Shown piece by piece: positions 56,567 to 64,000 of a DNA stretch of 64,000 nt; positions within the stretch are counted from its first letter, which is position 1, and the number at the start of each line of letters is the position of its first letter. The position numbers and the translations under genes were made by a program. The notes beneath the pieces are model-generated. The model searched no databases, was not told where the DNA came from, and saw nothing but the letters and a program-made list of their open reading frames with translations. This DNA comes from Sulfurimicrobium lacus (GTDB taxonomy: Bacteria > Pseudomonadota > Gammaproteobacteria > Burkholderiales > Sulfuricellaceae), in NCBI RefSeq assembly GCF_011764585.1, contig NZ_AP022853.1, forward strand, positions 2,885,501-2,949,500. The letters are read 5' to 3'.

Positions 56567-56668
56567 TTAACGCTGGCTCTCCCGGCCACGGCACGCCATA
56601 GCCCACGCCTTGCGCAGGCAGGCGACTGGGCGGACGCGGAAGAGATGGATGAGGGGCAGCGAATTCAT
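56567..56668 (-). CDS. Possible 33-residue basic peptide between the thioredoxin gene and its terminator
   Basis: An ATG-started frame of 33 codons begins MNSLPLIHLFRVRPVACLR and ends RGRESQR; it has a hydrophobic start and a basic tail. It lies between the double-thioredoxin gene and the terminator, so it would be transcribed. There is no convincing Shine-Dalgarno and I know no family, so it may be chance. Confidence 0.2.
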   Translation of the reverse strand: MNSLPLIHLFRVRPVACLRKAWAMACRGRESQR

Positions 56669-56733
56669 GACCCGATTATCGCGGGACGAGCGGAGAAGTG
56701 TCAACCCCGAAAATGACAAAACCATGTTCCGGC

Positions 56734-57783
56734 CTATTTCATCAGGTCCACAGCAATACCTTTTGCGCGCATGGCGTCGCCGCGCGCCTCGACGAAGCGC
56801 TGGAACTCCGGGTATTGCCGGTAGGCGGCGCTGGCCACGTAGTCCAGCGCCGACTGCACGTGGAAAGCCTTGAGATAGGCCTCGGCGCGGAACAGCTCGC
56901 GGCCCTCGCCATCGAAGAAAATCATCGTGGGCGCGTAATTCACCTTCAGCGCTCTGGCCCAGTCCCGCGCGGTGCTTGCCTTGCCGTCCGGCGTGACCAG
57001 TTCGGTCGCGGCCCACTGGTCGAATTGCGCGATATTGAACTTGTCCAGCAGGGCGACGCTTTCCTGGCGCTTGAAGATATCGAGGTGCAGTTCGTCGCAG
57101 GGCAGGCACTGCTTCTGCTCGAACAACACCAGCAGCGGCTTGCCGGCCTGCTTCGCCGCCCGGTCGAGGCGGTAAGGCGGCGCGAGGTAGCGCGCGTCGC
57201 CATGCAGTTTCCCCTGTGCCGCGGCCGGCGCCACTTGAGCAAGGTATTCCTTGAACGAAAGTTCGTGCTCCTTGCGCAGCCCGACGTAGTCCAGCGCCGC
57301 GTCGAACTGGTGCGGTGCGTAATAACCGTTGATGCGCAATGCCTGGCCACCCTTTTCGTCGAGCGCGACCAGGGTCGGCGTGAACATGACCTTCATCTGT
57401 TTGGCAAAGTCCTTTTCCGTTGTCGCCGCGCCGTTCAGGTCGGTCACCTCGCGGTCGCCCCACATGTTGATGGCGATCACGTCGAAATATTTGCGGGTCT
57501 TGTCGGCGATGGTCCGCTGGCCGAGGTTGTCCTGCAGCAGTTTCTTGCAGTAGGGGCAGCCGTCCTGGTAGAAGTACAGCAGCACGCGCTTGCCGTGCTT
57601 CGCCGCCTCGGCCACGTCCTCGCGCAGGTCGAGAAAGGAATTCTTGAACCAGGCCGGCTGCTCCTCGTAGCCCGGATGGACCAGGCCCGGCGCGAGAGGC
57701 GCTTCGCTGGCGGCATGGGCAAATGGGACCAGGCCGAGGAGGACGGCGGCGAGCAGCAGGGATTTGCGTAATGTGGTCAACAT
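56734..57783 (-). CDS. Exported protein with two thioredoxin-fold domains (SoxW/DsbD-gamma-like)
   Basis: A 349-residue exported protein. A signal peptide (SLLLAAVLLGLVPFAHA) ends near residue 24. Two thioredoxin-fold domains follow: the first with FYQDGCPYCKKL near residue 80, the second with LFEQKQCLPCDELH near residue 230. Both keep a CxxC pair. It is probably a periplasmic thiol reductant, related to SoxW-type proteins. The ATG at 57783 has GGAGA upstream; an upstream ATG at 57813 is less likely. It follows the Ca2+/H+ antiporter gene by 52 bases. Confidence 0.85.
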   Translation of the reverse strand: MLTTLRKSLLLAAVLLGLVPFAHAASEAPLAPGLVHPGYEEQPAWFKNSFLDLREDVAEAAKHGKRVLLYFYQDGCPYCKKLLQDNLGQRTIADKTRKYFDVIAINMWGDREVTDLNGAATTEKDFAKQMKVMFTPTLVALDEKGGQALRINGYYAPHQFDAALDYVGLRKEHELSFKEYLAQVAPAAAQGKLHGDARYLAPPYRLDRAAKQAGKPLLVLFEQKQCLPCDELHLDIFKRQESVALLDKFNIAQFDQWAATELVTPDGKASTARDWARALKVNYAPTMIFFDGEGRELFRAEAYLKAFHVQSALDYVASAAYRQYPEFQRFVEARGDAMRAKGIAVDLMK

Positions 57784-57835
57784 GATCGTCTCCATTTCTT
57801 TCCGGAAAAACACGAAAAAATTCTTGCAGCCGCAA

Positions 57836-58900
57836 TCAGGCCAGGAACACCAGCGCCACGAATGTCATGAACAGGGCGAAATGCACCATGCCCTCGAGCA
57901 CGTTGGTCTGGCCGTCGTGCAGGTTGATCAGGGCGGTCAGCAGGGTCAGAACCGTCATCGCCGTCTGGAGCGGCGTCAGCGCCATCTCGATGCGCTGGCC
58001 GGTGAGCAGCGCGACGCCCTCGATGACCGGGATGGTGAGCAGCACCGTGGCCAGCGAGGCCCCCAGGGCGATGTTGATGACGGTCTGCATGCGGTCCGCC
58101 AGCGCCGCCCGCAGCGCGGTGAGTATCTCCGGGCTGGCCGAAACCACCGCCACCATTACCGCGGGAATGGCCAGCGGCAGGTTGCTGCCGCGCATCCCGG
58201 CCTCGAGGAACGCGGCCAGGAACTCGGCCAATATGCCGATCATGACGACGCTGAAAACCAGCGCCACGACGTGGTACAGGGTGGAGCGCCCGCCGTGTTC
58301 CTCGTCCGCCTCCTCGTCTTCGTAGCGATATTCGAAGAAGCCCCGGTGCTCGACCGTCTGGATGCGCAGGAACGCGGCGTAGAGTATGAAAACGATCAGC
58401 ACGGTGAACACCGAATACGCTTTCCACGACTGGGCCGGGATGAATTCCGGCACGAACATGGCGATGCCGATCGCCACGAACAGCATGGCGATATAGGCGT
58501 TGGAGCTGTCCAGGTTGTATTTCTGCTCGCCGTGGCGGATGCCGCCGATCAGCGCCGCCAGGCCGAGTATGCCGTTGATGTCGATCATCACCGCCGCATA
58601 CACGGTATCGCGCGCCAGCGTGGGCGCATCCGAATTCATCATGATGATGACCAGCATGAGCACTTCCACCACCACCGCCGAGAACGTCAGGATCATGGTG
58701 CCGTAAGGCTCGCCGAGCCGGTGGGCGAGCACTTCGGCGTGCGCCGCCACGCGCATCGATGTCGCCACGATGACCGCGAACAACACCGCGAACGCCAGCC
58801 AGGATGCCCCCTGCCCGGCGTGGAGCACGGCGTGCTCGATGAAGTAAAAGAGCGCAGCCAGCAAAACTGCGAGCAGCAAGGTTTTTTCTTTGGCGATCAT
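57836..58900 (-). CDS. chaA: Calcium/proton (or Na+/H+) antiporter, ChaA/CaCA family
   Basis: A 354-residue membrane antiporter with eleven helices. The alpha-1 repeat GEPYGTMILTFSAVVVEV near residue 63 and the alpha-2 repeat MVAVVSASPEILTALRAALA near residue 250 are the CaCA hallmarks with the glutamates that bind cation. An acidic loop (YRYEDEEADEEHGG) stands between the halves. The family exchanges Ca2+ or Na+ for protons. It is on the same strand as the DUF6164-like gene upstream. Confidence 0.88.
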   Translation of the reverse strand: MIAKEKTLLLAVLLAALFYFIEHAVLHAGQGASWLAFAVLFAVIVATSMRVAAHAEVLAHRLGEPYGTMILTFSAVVVEVLMLVIIMMNSDAPTLARDTVYAAVMIDINGILGLAALIGGIRHGEQKYNLDSSNAYIAMLFVAIGIAMFVPEFIPAQSWKAYSVFTVLIVFILYAAFLRIQTVEHRGFFEYRYEDEEADEEHGGRSTLYHVVALVFSVVMIGILAEFLAAFLEAGMRGSNLPLAIPAVMVAVVSASPEILTALRAALADRMQTVINIALGASLATVLLTIPVIEGVALLTGQRIEMALTPLQTAMTVLTLLTALINLHDGQTNVLEGMVHFALFMTFVALVFLA

Positions 58901-58925
58901 GTTCTATTCCGCTTAGTGGATGACG

Positions 58926-59291
58926 CTATTTTCCGATATCCAGGAACGGCTTGATGGAAAAATAAACGATAACAAAGATCACCGCCAGATAGCCAAAAAA
59001 CCGCAAGGGATTTTCCCGGATCACGTCGATGATGGTCCGGTTGCGGCCCTCTTTTTGCTGCTGCGCGTATTCCGCCCTCACCCTGAGAACACGCTCGCGC
59101 TGGTACTCGGCGATAAGCGCCCGCGCTTGCGCGAACTGGCTTTCGTCGTCGAGCCAGATCGCCGGCGCCGAGATGCCCCAGTTTCCCGCCGGGGTTTCGT
59201 AAAAATCGATTCCGCCGGCTGCCAACAAGGCACGCACGTCTTCAGCCTCGTCATCGGGCACACCGTTCAGGGGAAATAATTTAGCCGACAT
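58926..59291 (-). CDS. Small membrane-anchored protein (DUF6164-like)
   Basis: A 121-residue protein with a soluble N-terminus (LNGVPDDEAEDVRALLAAGG, FYETPAGNWGISAPAIWL) and one C-terminal helix (FFGYLAVIFVIVYFSIKPF). The opening matches a conserved proteobacterial family of unknown function. The internal ATG at 59291 is preferred because the family begins at MSxxLF. Confidence 0.7.
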   Translation of the reverse strand: MSAKLFPLNGVPDDEAEDVRALLAAGGIDFYETPAGNWGISAPAIWLDDESQFAQARALIAEYQRERVLRVRAEYAQQQKEGRNRTIIDVIRENPLRFFGYLAVIFVIVYFSIKPFLDIGK

Positions 59292-59426
59292 TGGGGTGGA
59301 TAGCTCCATTCGAGATTGCAGCTATTATATTGCCTGTCATGCTGCACACCGAGCCTTTACAAGGCTGATCATCCATGCGACTCTTTGACGCAATACGACA
59401 AGCGCGTAGGAAAGGGAGCGATTATC

Positions 59427-59846
59427 ATGTCATTTATCAACTGGTCGGATATCTACAGTGTTGGCGACCCGACCCTGGACGGCCATCATCAAAAGCTCTT
59501 CGACATCGTCAATCAATTACACGACGAACTGCTCGGTCACCATCGCGAAGAAGCTGTCGCCAACACCATCAAGGCGCTGCTCGACTACTCTCACTACCAC
59601 TTCGCTGAAGAGGAGCGGGTCATGAAAGCCGTCGGCTTTCCCGAATATGAAGGGCACAAGGCCGTTCACGAGATGATCATCCGCAAACTGCAGGATTACG
59701 AGCACAACAAGGCCGCGGGTGACAGGGAATCGACAGGGGAACTTTATACGTTTCTGCTCAGCGACTGGTTGTGGAAACATATTCTCGAGATGGACAAGAA
59801 AATGGCCCCCTACATCCTCGGTCACTCACACAAGCCAGGGAATTAG
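59427..59846 (+). CDS. Bacteriohemerythrin
   Basis: A 139-residue diiron oxygen-binding protein. Ligands occur in order: DGHHQKLFD, LDYSHYHFAEEE, HKAVHE and WLWKHILEMDKK. It carries or senses O2 in the cytoplasm and fits a microaerobic lifestyle. GGGAG precedes the ATG; a 37-codon upstream extension is not part of the family. Confidence 0.93.
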   Translation: MSFINWSDIYSVGDPTLDGHHQKLFDIVNQLHDELLGHHREEAVANTIKALLDYSHYHFAEEERVMKAVGFPEYEGHKAVHEMIIRKLQDYEHNKAAGDRESTGELYTFLLSDWLWKHILEMDKKMAPYILGHSHKPGN

Positions 59847-60073
59847 GGCTTTTCCGCTGGTCCAAGCACACTGATCTGCACGTCGCCCAGCGTGACTACC
59901 TGACCTGCACGAATCTTGCAGGTCTTGCGCAACTCCAGCTTGCCGTCCACCGACACTTCACCGCTAGCCACCAGCGTTTTCCCCATGCCTCCGCTATCGC
60001 AGGCGCCGGTCAATTTAAGCAGATTGTCCAGTTCGACAAACTCGCGGGTCAGGATAAATTCAATTTGTTGCAT
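59843..60073 (-). CDS. S4 RNA-binding domain protein (YbcJ-like)
   Basis: A 76-residue S4-domain protein: EFVELDNLLKLTGACDSGGMGKTLV, with the RNA-binding loop GEVSVDGKLELRKTCKIRAGQVV. E. coli YbcJ is a homologue. The ATG at 60073 has AAAGG five bases upstream; an ATG six codons earlier lacks one. Its stop overlaps the bacteriohemerythrin stop on the other strand. Confidence 0.9.
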   Translation of the reverse strand: MQQIEFILTREFVELDNLLKLTGACDSGGMGKTLVASGEVSVDGKLELRKTCKIRAGQVVTLGDVQISVLGPAEKP

Positions 60074-60228
60074 GTATGCCTTTTGAGTCATTAATTTTCA
60101 GGGTGCACCAGCGCGCATCTTATCATTCCCGGGGCAACCGATAGCCCCAGGCGCGCCCTCATCTCTCCTTCCGTTAAGGAACCGCATCCCATAGAATGCA
60201 AACCTCACCATGAACGCAAGGTTTTCCA

Positions 60229-60426
60229 ATGAACGAATTCAAGCATGGCACACGTTTCTGGATCGGCAACGTCACGCTGGCACTGGCCCTCATTTCCCTG
60301 TTCTACATGGGCCCCTTGTCGGAACGCCTCGGCATATGGGCCATGGTCCTGTGGATGATGCTCGCCGCGGTGGGGATGTATTTCCTGATGACGGACAAGA
60401 GCGGGGAGCCGGGGCAGCCTGATTGA
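60229..60426 (+). CDS. Small two-helix membrane protein
   Basis: A 65-residue protein with two hydrophobic helices (NVTLALALISLFYMGPLSE and IWAMVLWMMLAAVGMYFLM) and a polar end. It has normal start context and codon use. I know no function; its neighbours give no hint. Confidence 0.65.
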   Translation: MNEFKHGTRFWIGNVTLALALISLFYMGPLSERLGIWAMVLWMMLAAVGMYFLMTDKSGEPGQPD

Positions 60427-60477
60427 CAAACCGCCTGTCGCGGAAACCGGCGGCACCAGCGGCCGCCCACAGCCCTT

Positions 60478-61290
60478 CTATTCTTTCAGGTAGGCCAGCA
60501 GGTCCATGTAATCCTTCTGGCTGCCGGCCACGAAACTGCTGACACCCATTCCCTTGAGAATTTTCTCGCCCTCCGGCGTATCGTTAAGCTTGAGCAGTGC
60601 CTCGCGCACTTTGGACACCGTATCGGGGCTGAGCCTGGGTGAGGCGATGACGCTCCAGTAAGGCAGCGGCTTGCTCTTCCACAAGACGCGATGGCCCTTT
60701 CCTTCCCATTCCCTGGCAACCTTGGAATACGAAATCACCACGCCCACGTCCACCAGTTTCTGCTCCACCGAATACCCCACCGCCTCCTGGGTGCGGAAGA
60801 AGCGAATATTCTGTGTCTCCGGCTTGATTCCCGCTTCCTTGAGCATGGCCAAGGCTATATGGGTTGGATAGGCGTCCTCGTCCGGCATGGCAATGGATTT
60901 GCCGGCGAGGTCGGCGGGCCCCTTGAAGGCAGAGTCCTTGTTGACGATGAACGAGCTGATCGCTTCGCCCTTGGCGGCCGCCACCAGCACGTACTTCTGG
61001 TCCCGCATGGCCGCAGCGGAAATGTGCGACGGGCGCACCATCAGGAGGTCGAAATGGCCGGAATGCAGGTTCGTTTTGAGGCTTCTCAGGTCCTGGGCCG
61101 ATTCCAGCTTGACCGGTTTTTTTACCACACCGCTGACATAGTCGGCGAGGGATCGATACTTACCCTGACGTTGCAGGAAATCCGCACTGCCCGAACTGCC
61201 TTCGTTCACCCCAAACAGCAGGCTGCCTTCGCTTGCCACCGCTCCATGAGCGGAAAAAAACAGCAGGGACACCAGTAACCAGCGCAACAT
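60478..61290 (-). CDS. Phosphonate/phosphite ABC transporter-type substrate-binding protein (PhnD-like)
   Basis: A 270-residue exported binding protein. The signal peptide is LRWLLVSLLFFSAHGAVAS; the PhnD-like fold is shown by LESAQDLRSLKTNLHSGHFD, RPSHISAAAM, LAGKSIAMPDEDAYPTHIAL and DVGVVISYSKVARE. No permease or ATPase gene is adjacent, so it may deliver to a distant transporter or feed a sensor. Ligand unknown. Confidence 0.83.
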   Translation of the reverse strand: MLRWLLVSLLFFSAHGAVASEGSLLFGVNEGSSGSADFLQRQGKYRSLADYVSGVVKKPVKLESAQDLRSLKTNLHSGHFDLLMVRPSHISAAAMRDQKYVLVAAAKGEAISSFIVNKDSAFKGPADLAGKSIAMPDEDAYPTHIALAMLKEAGIKPETQNIRFFRTQEAVGYSVEQKLVDVGVVISYSKVAREWEGKGHRVLWKSKPLPYWSVIASPRLSPDTVSKVREALLKLNDTPEGEKILKGMGVSSFVAGSQKDYMDLLAYLKE

Positions 61291-61387
61291 CGCATCTCCT
61301 CGAATAAGCCATTGTAATAACGCGCTCCCGCCTTCACGCGGCGGGCGCCAGATATTACATGATGACGGGATGCTGCGCCAAGCAAAC

Positions 61388-61414
61388 GAAAAAGGCGCAG
61401 TCTGCTGCGCCTTT
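61388..61414 (-). terminator. Rho-independent terminator of the nrd transcript
   Basis: AGGCGCAG pairs with CTGCGCCT over eight or more bases with a four-base loop; on the minus strand it is followed by TTTTTCG. It lies just after the 65-residue gene downstream of nrdB. Confidence 0.9.
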
Positions 61415-61417
61415 CCC

Positions 61418-61615
61418 CTACCCGCTACAACATTCTCCCAACCCCTGGTTCTTCAGCCTCGCCACTGCCTCCGCCGGCGAAACGCCCAGGCTGAAACATT
61501 CCTCGATCAACTCATGGGGCGGTCCTTCACCCAGCATGCCGATGTTGAAAATATGTCGATACCAATGATCGAATATTTTTCCCCACTGCTCACGAGACAT
61601 TGATTCAAGGCTCAT
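61418..61615 (-). CDS. 65-residue protein downstream of nrdB, vicinal Cys near C-terminus
   Basis: A 65-residue soluble protein starting MSLESMSREQWGKIFDHWYR, with a helical middle (HELIEECFSLGVSPAEAVARL) and ending GLGECCSG. It follows nrdB by 48 bases and precedes the terminator, so it is likely co-transcribed with the ribonucleotide reductase genes. I do not know the family; the Cys-Cys pair and an internal Cys could be redox-active or metal-binding (inference). Confidence 0.65.
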   Translation of the reverse strand: MSLESMSREQWGKIFDHWYRHIFNIGMLGEGPPHELIEECFSLGVSPAEAVARLKNQGLGECCSG

Positions 61616-61663
61616 CTCAACTCCCTTTACTGGTTGGAAAATACGTTGCAGAAAAATCCGAAG

Positions 61664-62815
61664 TCAATCCCAGGACAGGGCGCCGCCGGTCTGGTACTCG
61701 GTGACGCGAGTCTCGAAGAAGTTCTTCTCCTTCTTCAGATCGATCATCTCGCTCATCCACGGGAACGGGTTGGTCGAATTCGGGTACAACTCGTCGAGGC
61801 CGATCTGCTGGCAGCGGCGGTTGGCGATGAAGCGCAGGTATTCCTTGAACTGCGCGGCATTCAGGCCCAGCACGCCGCGCGGCATGGTGTCCTCGGCGTA
61901 GCGGTATTCCAGCTCCACGCCCTTCTTGATCAGCCCGCTGATTTCCTCTCGGAAAGCTGCGGTCCACAGGCCGGGATTTTCCATCTTGATGGTGTTGATC
62001 AGGTCGACGCCGAAGTTGAGGTGCATGGATTCGTCGCGCAGGATGTACTGGTACTGCTCGGCAGCGCCGGTCATCTTGTTCTGGCGGCCGAGGGCGAGGA
62101 TCTGCACGAAGCCGACGTAGAAGAAAATCCCTTCCATGATGCAGGCGAACACGATCAGCGAGCGCAGCAGCTTCTGGTCGTTTTCCGGCGTGCCGGTCCT
62201 GAATTCCGGGTTGGTCAGGGTGTCGATGAAGGGGATGAGGAACTCGTCCTTGTCGCGGATGGACGGGATCTCGTGGTACATGTTGAACACTTCGCCCTCG
62301 TCCAGCCCCAGGCTTTCCACGATGTACTGGTAGGCGTGGGTGTGGATGGCTTCCTCGAAGGCCTGGCGCAGCAGGTACTGGCGGCATTCCGGCGCGGTGA
62401 TGTGGCGGTAGGTGCCGAGCACAATGTTGTTGGCCGCCAGCGAATCTGCGGTGGTGAAGAAACCCAGGTTGCGCATGACGATGCGGCGCTCGTCCTCGGT
62501 CAGACCGTTGGGGTCCTTCCAGGTGGCGATGTCGCGGCTCATGTTCACTTCCTGCGGCATCCAGTGGTTGGCGCAGCCGGCGAGGTACTTTTCCCACGCC
62601 CACTTGTACTTGAACGGCACCAGCTGGTTGACGTCGACGGTGCCGTTGATCACGCGCTTGTCCTCGGCGCGCACGCGGCGCGTATCGTGGATGCCGGTCA
62701 GCGCCGAGGAATGAATCGGCTCCTGATTCACCGCTTGTGCCGGCGCCATGGCATCGAAACCGCCCAGCGGAGGCTGGGACATGGCCGGGGTCAGGTCATC
62801 TTCAAAATTCAGCAT
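61664..62815 (-). CDS. nrdB: Class Ia ribonucleotide reductase beta subunit
   Basis: A 383-residue R2 protein. Diiron ligands and the radical Tyr are in [27 protein letters not shown] (Glu, His and Tyr with E. coli spacing) and [11 protein letters not shown]. The Tyr radical it generates drives NrdA. It follows nrdA by 26 bases on the same strand. Confidence 0.96.
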   Translation of the reverse strand: MLNFEDDLTPAMSQPPLGGFDAMAPAQAVNQEPIHSSALTGIHDTRRVRAEDKRVINGTVDVNQLVPFKYKWAWEKYLAGCANHWMPQEVNMSRDIATWKDPNGLTEDERRIVMRNLGFFTTADSLAANNIVLGTYRHITAPECRQYLLRQAFEEAIHTHAYQYIVESLGLDEGEVFNMYHEIPSIRDKDEFLIPFIDTLTNPEFRTGTPENDQKLLRSLIVFACIMEGIFFYVGFVQILALGRQNKMTGAAEQYQYILRDESMHLNFGVDLINTIKMENPGLWTAAFREEISGLIKKGVELEYRYAEDTMPRGVLGLNAAQFKEYLRFIANRRCQQIGLDELYPNSTNPFPWMSEMIDLKKEKNFFETRVTEYQTGGALSWD

Positions 62816-62841
62816 TATTTATTCTCCACGTCCGACTGTTG

Positions 62842-64000
62842 CTACTGGCAAGCTTCGCATTCTTCAAAACCTTCATCGCCCGGGCGCAGCGTGCACGCCT
62901 TGCCGACGACTTCCGGTTCCGGCAGGTTCATCGCGCCCGCTGCGCCGCCCAGGCCGCCGCTGACCGGCACGGCATTAAGCTCGCCGCCCTTGCCGGTGGA
63001 TTTCTCCGCGCTGGTGGCACCCAGCGTGCGCAGGTAATAGGTGGTCTTGAGGCCGCGCAGCCAGGCCAGCTTGTAGGTCTCATCCAGCTTCTTGCCGGAG
63101 GCGCCAGCCATGTAGATGTTGAGGCTCTGCGCCTGGTCGATCCACTTCTGGCGCCGCGAGGCTGCTTCCACCAGCCACTTCGGCTCCACTTCGAAGGCGG
63201 TGGCGTAGAGCTGGCGCAGTTCTGCCGGCACCCGGTCAATCTTGGACAGCGAACCGTCGAAATATTTCAGGTCGCCGATCATCACTTCGTCCCACATGCC
63301 CAGCTGCTTGAGGTCGCGCACCAGGTACTGGTTGGCCACGGTGAACTCGCCCGACAGGTTGGATTTGACGTAAATGTTTTGGTAGGTCGGCTCGATCGAG
63401 GCCGACACGCCGACGATGTTGGCGATGGTGGCCGTCGGCGCGATCGCCAGGCAGTTGGAGTTGCGCATGCCGTATTGGCGGATGCGGGCGCGCAGCGCGT
63501 CCCAGTCCATGCTCGTGGACTCGTCCACTTCCAGATAGCCGCCCCGCTGCTCCGCCAGCAGCTTGTTGCTGTCGTGCGGCAGGATGCCCTTGTCCCACAG
63601 GCTGCCGGTGAAGCTGCTGTAGCGACCGCGTTCCTGCGCCAGCTCGCTGGATGCCCAGTAGGCGTAATAGGCCACGGCTTCCATGGAGCGGTCGGCGAAC
63701 TCCACCGCGCTCTCGGAGCTGTAAGGAATGCGCAGGTTCAGCAGGCAATCCTGGAAGCCCATGATGCCCATGCCGACAGGACGGTGCTTGAGATTGGAGT
63801 TGCGCGCCTTGCCCACGGCGTAGAAATTGACGTCCACCACGTTGTCCAGCATGCGCATGGCGGTAGCGATGGTGCGCTTGAGCTTGTCGTGATCCAGTTG
63901 GCCATCCTTGAGATGGTTAACCAGGTTCACCGAACCCAGGTTGCACACCGCGATTTCGTGCTCGTTGGTGTTGAGGGTAATCTCGGTGCACAGGTTGGAA
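62842..64000 (-). CDS. nrdA: Class Ia ribonucleotide reductase alpha subunit, C-terminal part
   Basis: The frame runs off the right edge; 385 C-terminal residues are visible. Active-site blocks SNLCTEI and VCNLGSVNL hold two catalytic cysteines, [12 protein letters not shown] is conserved, and the tail ends FEECEACQ with the redox cysteine pair that thioredoxin or glutaredoxin reduces. It converts ribonucleoside diphosphates to deoxy forms together with NrdB. Confidence 0.97.
   Translation of the reverse strand, partial: SNLCTEITLNTNEHEIAVCNLGSVNLVNHLKDGQLDHDKLKRTIATAMRMLDNVVDVNFYAVGKARNSNLKHRPVGMGIMGFQDCLLNLRIPYSSESAVEFADRSMEAVAYYAYWASSELAQERGRYSSFTGSLWDKGILPHDSNKLLAEQRGGYLEVDESTSMDWDALRARIRQYGMRNSNCLAIAPTATIANIVGVSASIEPTYQNIYVKSNLSGEFTVANQYLVRDLKQLGMWDEVMIGDLKYFDGSLSKIDRVPAELRQLYATAFEVEPKWLVEAASRRQKWIDQAQSLNIYMAGASGKKLDETYKLAWLRGLKTTYYLRTLGATSAEKSTGKGGELNAVPVSGGLGGAAGAMNLPEPEVVGKACTLRPGDEGFEECEACQ

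Overview
The window is a GC-rich bacterial chromosome segment. Gene content and order fit a chemolithotrophic, sulfur-oxidising betaproteobacterium, probably of the Nitrosomonadales type (Thiobacillus/Sulfuricella-like). Pointers are the dissimilatory APS reductase genes with an aprM-type membrane protein, a rhodanese-persulfide dioxygenase fusion, periplasmic molybdoenzymes, and beta-typical orders such as yciO-M50 protease-trpS, yciB-yciI-bolA-ppiC and smpB/ratA-ratB. The genus is an inference; no rRNA gene is present.

Layout. 1-2.6 kb: end of aprM, then aprB and aprA (reverse APS reductase, sulfite to APS). 2.7-8.3 kb: a DsbA-NhaA fusion, an M18 aminopeptidase, hflX and a spermidine-synthase-like protein. 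8.3-10.5 kb: an accessory patch with a Fic protein carrying an AbiEi-like N-terminus behind an AT-rich repeated leader. 10.6-14.4 kb: katG behind a good OxyR-type site, bracketed by related palindromic repeats, then an RlmN-like gene whose 3' end is built from one repeat. 14.5-16.5 kb: rhodanese-ETHE1 fusion and a slipin. 16.8-23.9 kb: a sigma-54 activator divergent from a five-gene operon (Tat-exported molybdopterin oxidoreductase, 4Fe-4S subunit, NrfD-type anchor, TorD-like chaperone, HybE-like protein) with a clear -24/-12 promoter and a candidate activator site. 24.7-29.4 kb: prkA-yeaH-spoVR stress module. 29.5-30.7 kb: an AAA_14/DUF4143 ATPase.

30.7-39.7 kb (minus strand) is a complete selenoprotein island: fdnG (in-frame UGA for Sec196 with a SECIS hairpin), fdnH, fdnI, fdhE, selA, selB and tRNA-Sec (selC). 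Most genes overlap by ATGA, so a selenium-dependent formate dehydrogenase, its maturation factor and most of the Sec-decoding machinery appear to be co-transcribed. selD is not in the window.

39.8-64 kb is mostly housekeeping: trpS, M50 protease, YciO, PHP phosphoesterase, yciB, yciI, bolA, a PpiC-type foldase, HD-GYP protein, smpB, ratA, ratB, a HIT-like phosphorylase, M20 amidohydrolase, GcvR-like protein, DHH phosphoesterase, PilZ protein, pgm, EamA transporter, a double-thioredoxin protein, Ca2+/H+ antiporter, bacteriohemerythrin, S4 protein, a PhnD-like binding protein, and nrdB/nrdA (nrdA runs off the end).

A recurring theme is short palindromic intergenic repeats of several families lying exactly on gene 3' ends, where they supply the stop codon or last codons of the RlmN-like, HybE-like and EamA genes. 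No CRISPR array, transposase, prophage or rRNA operon was seen.
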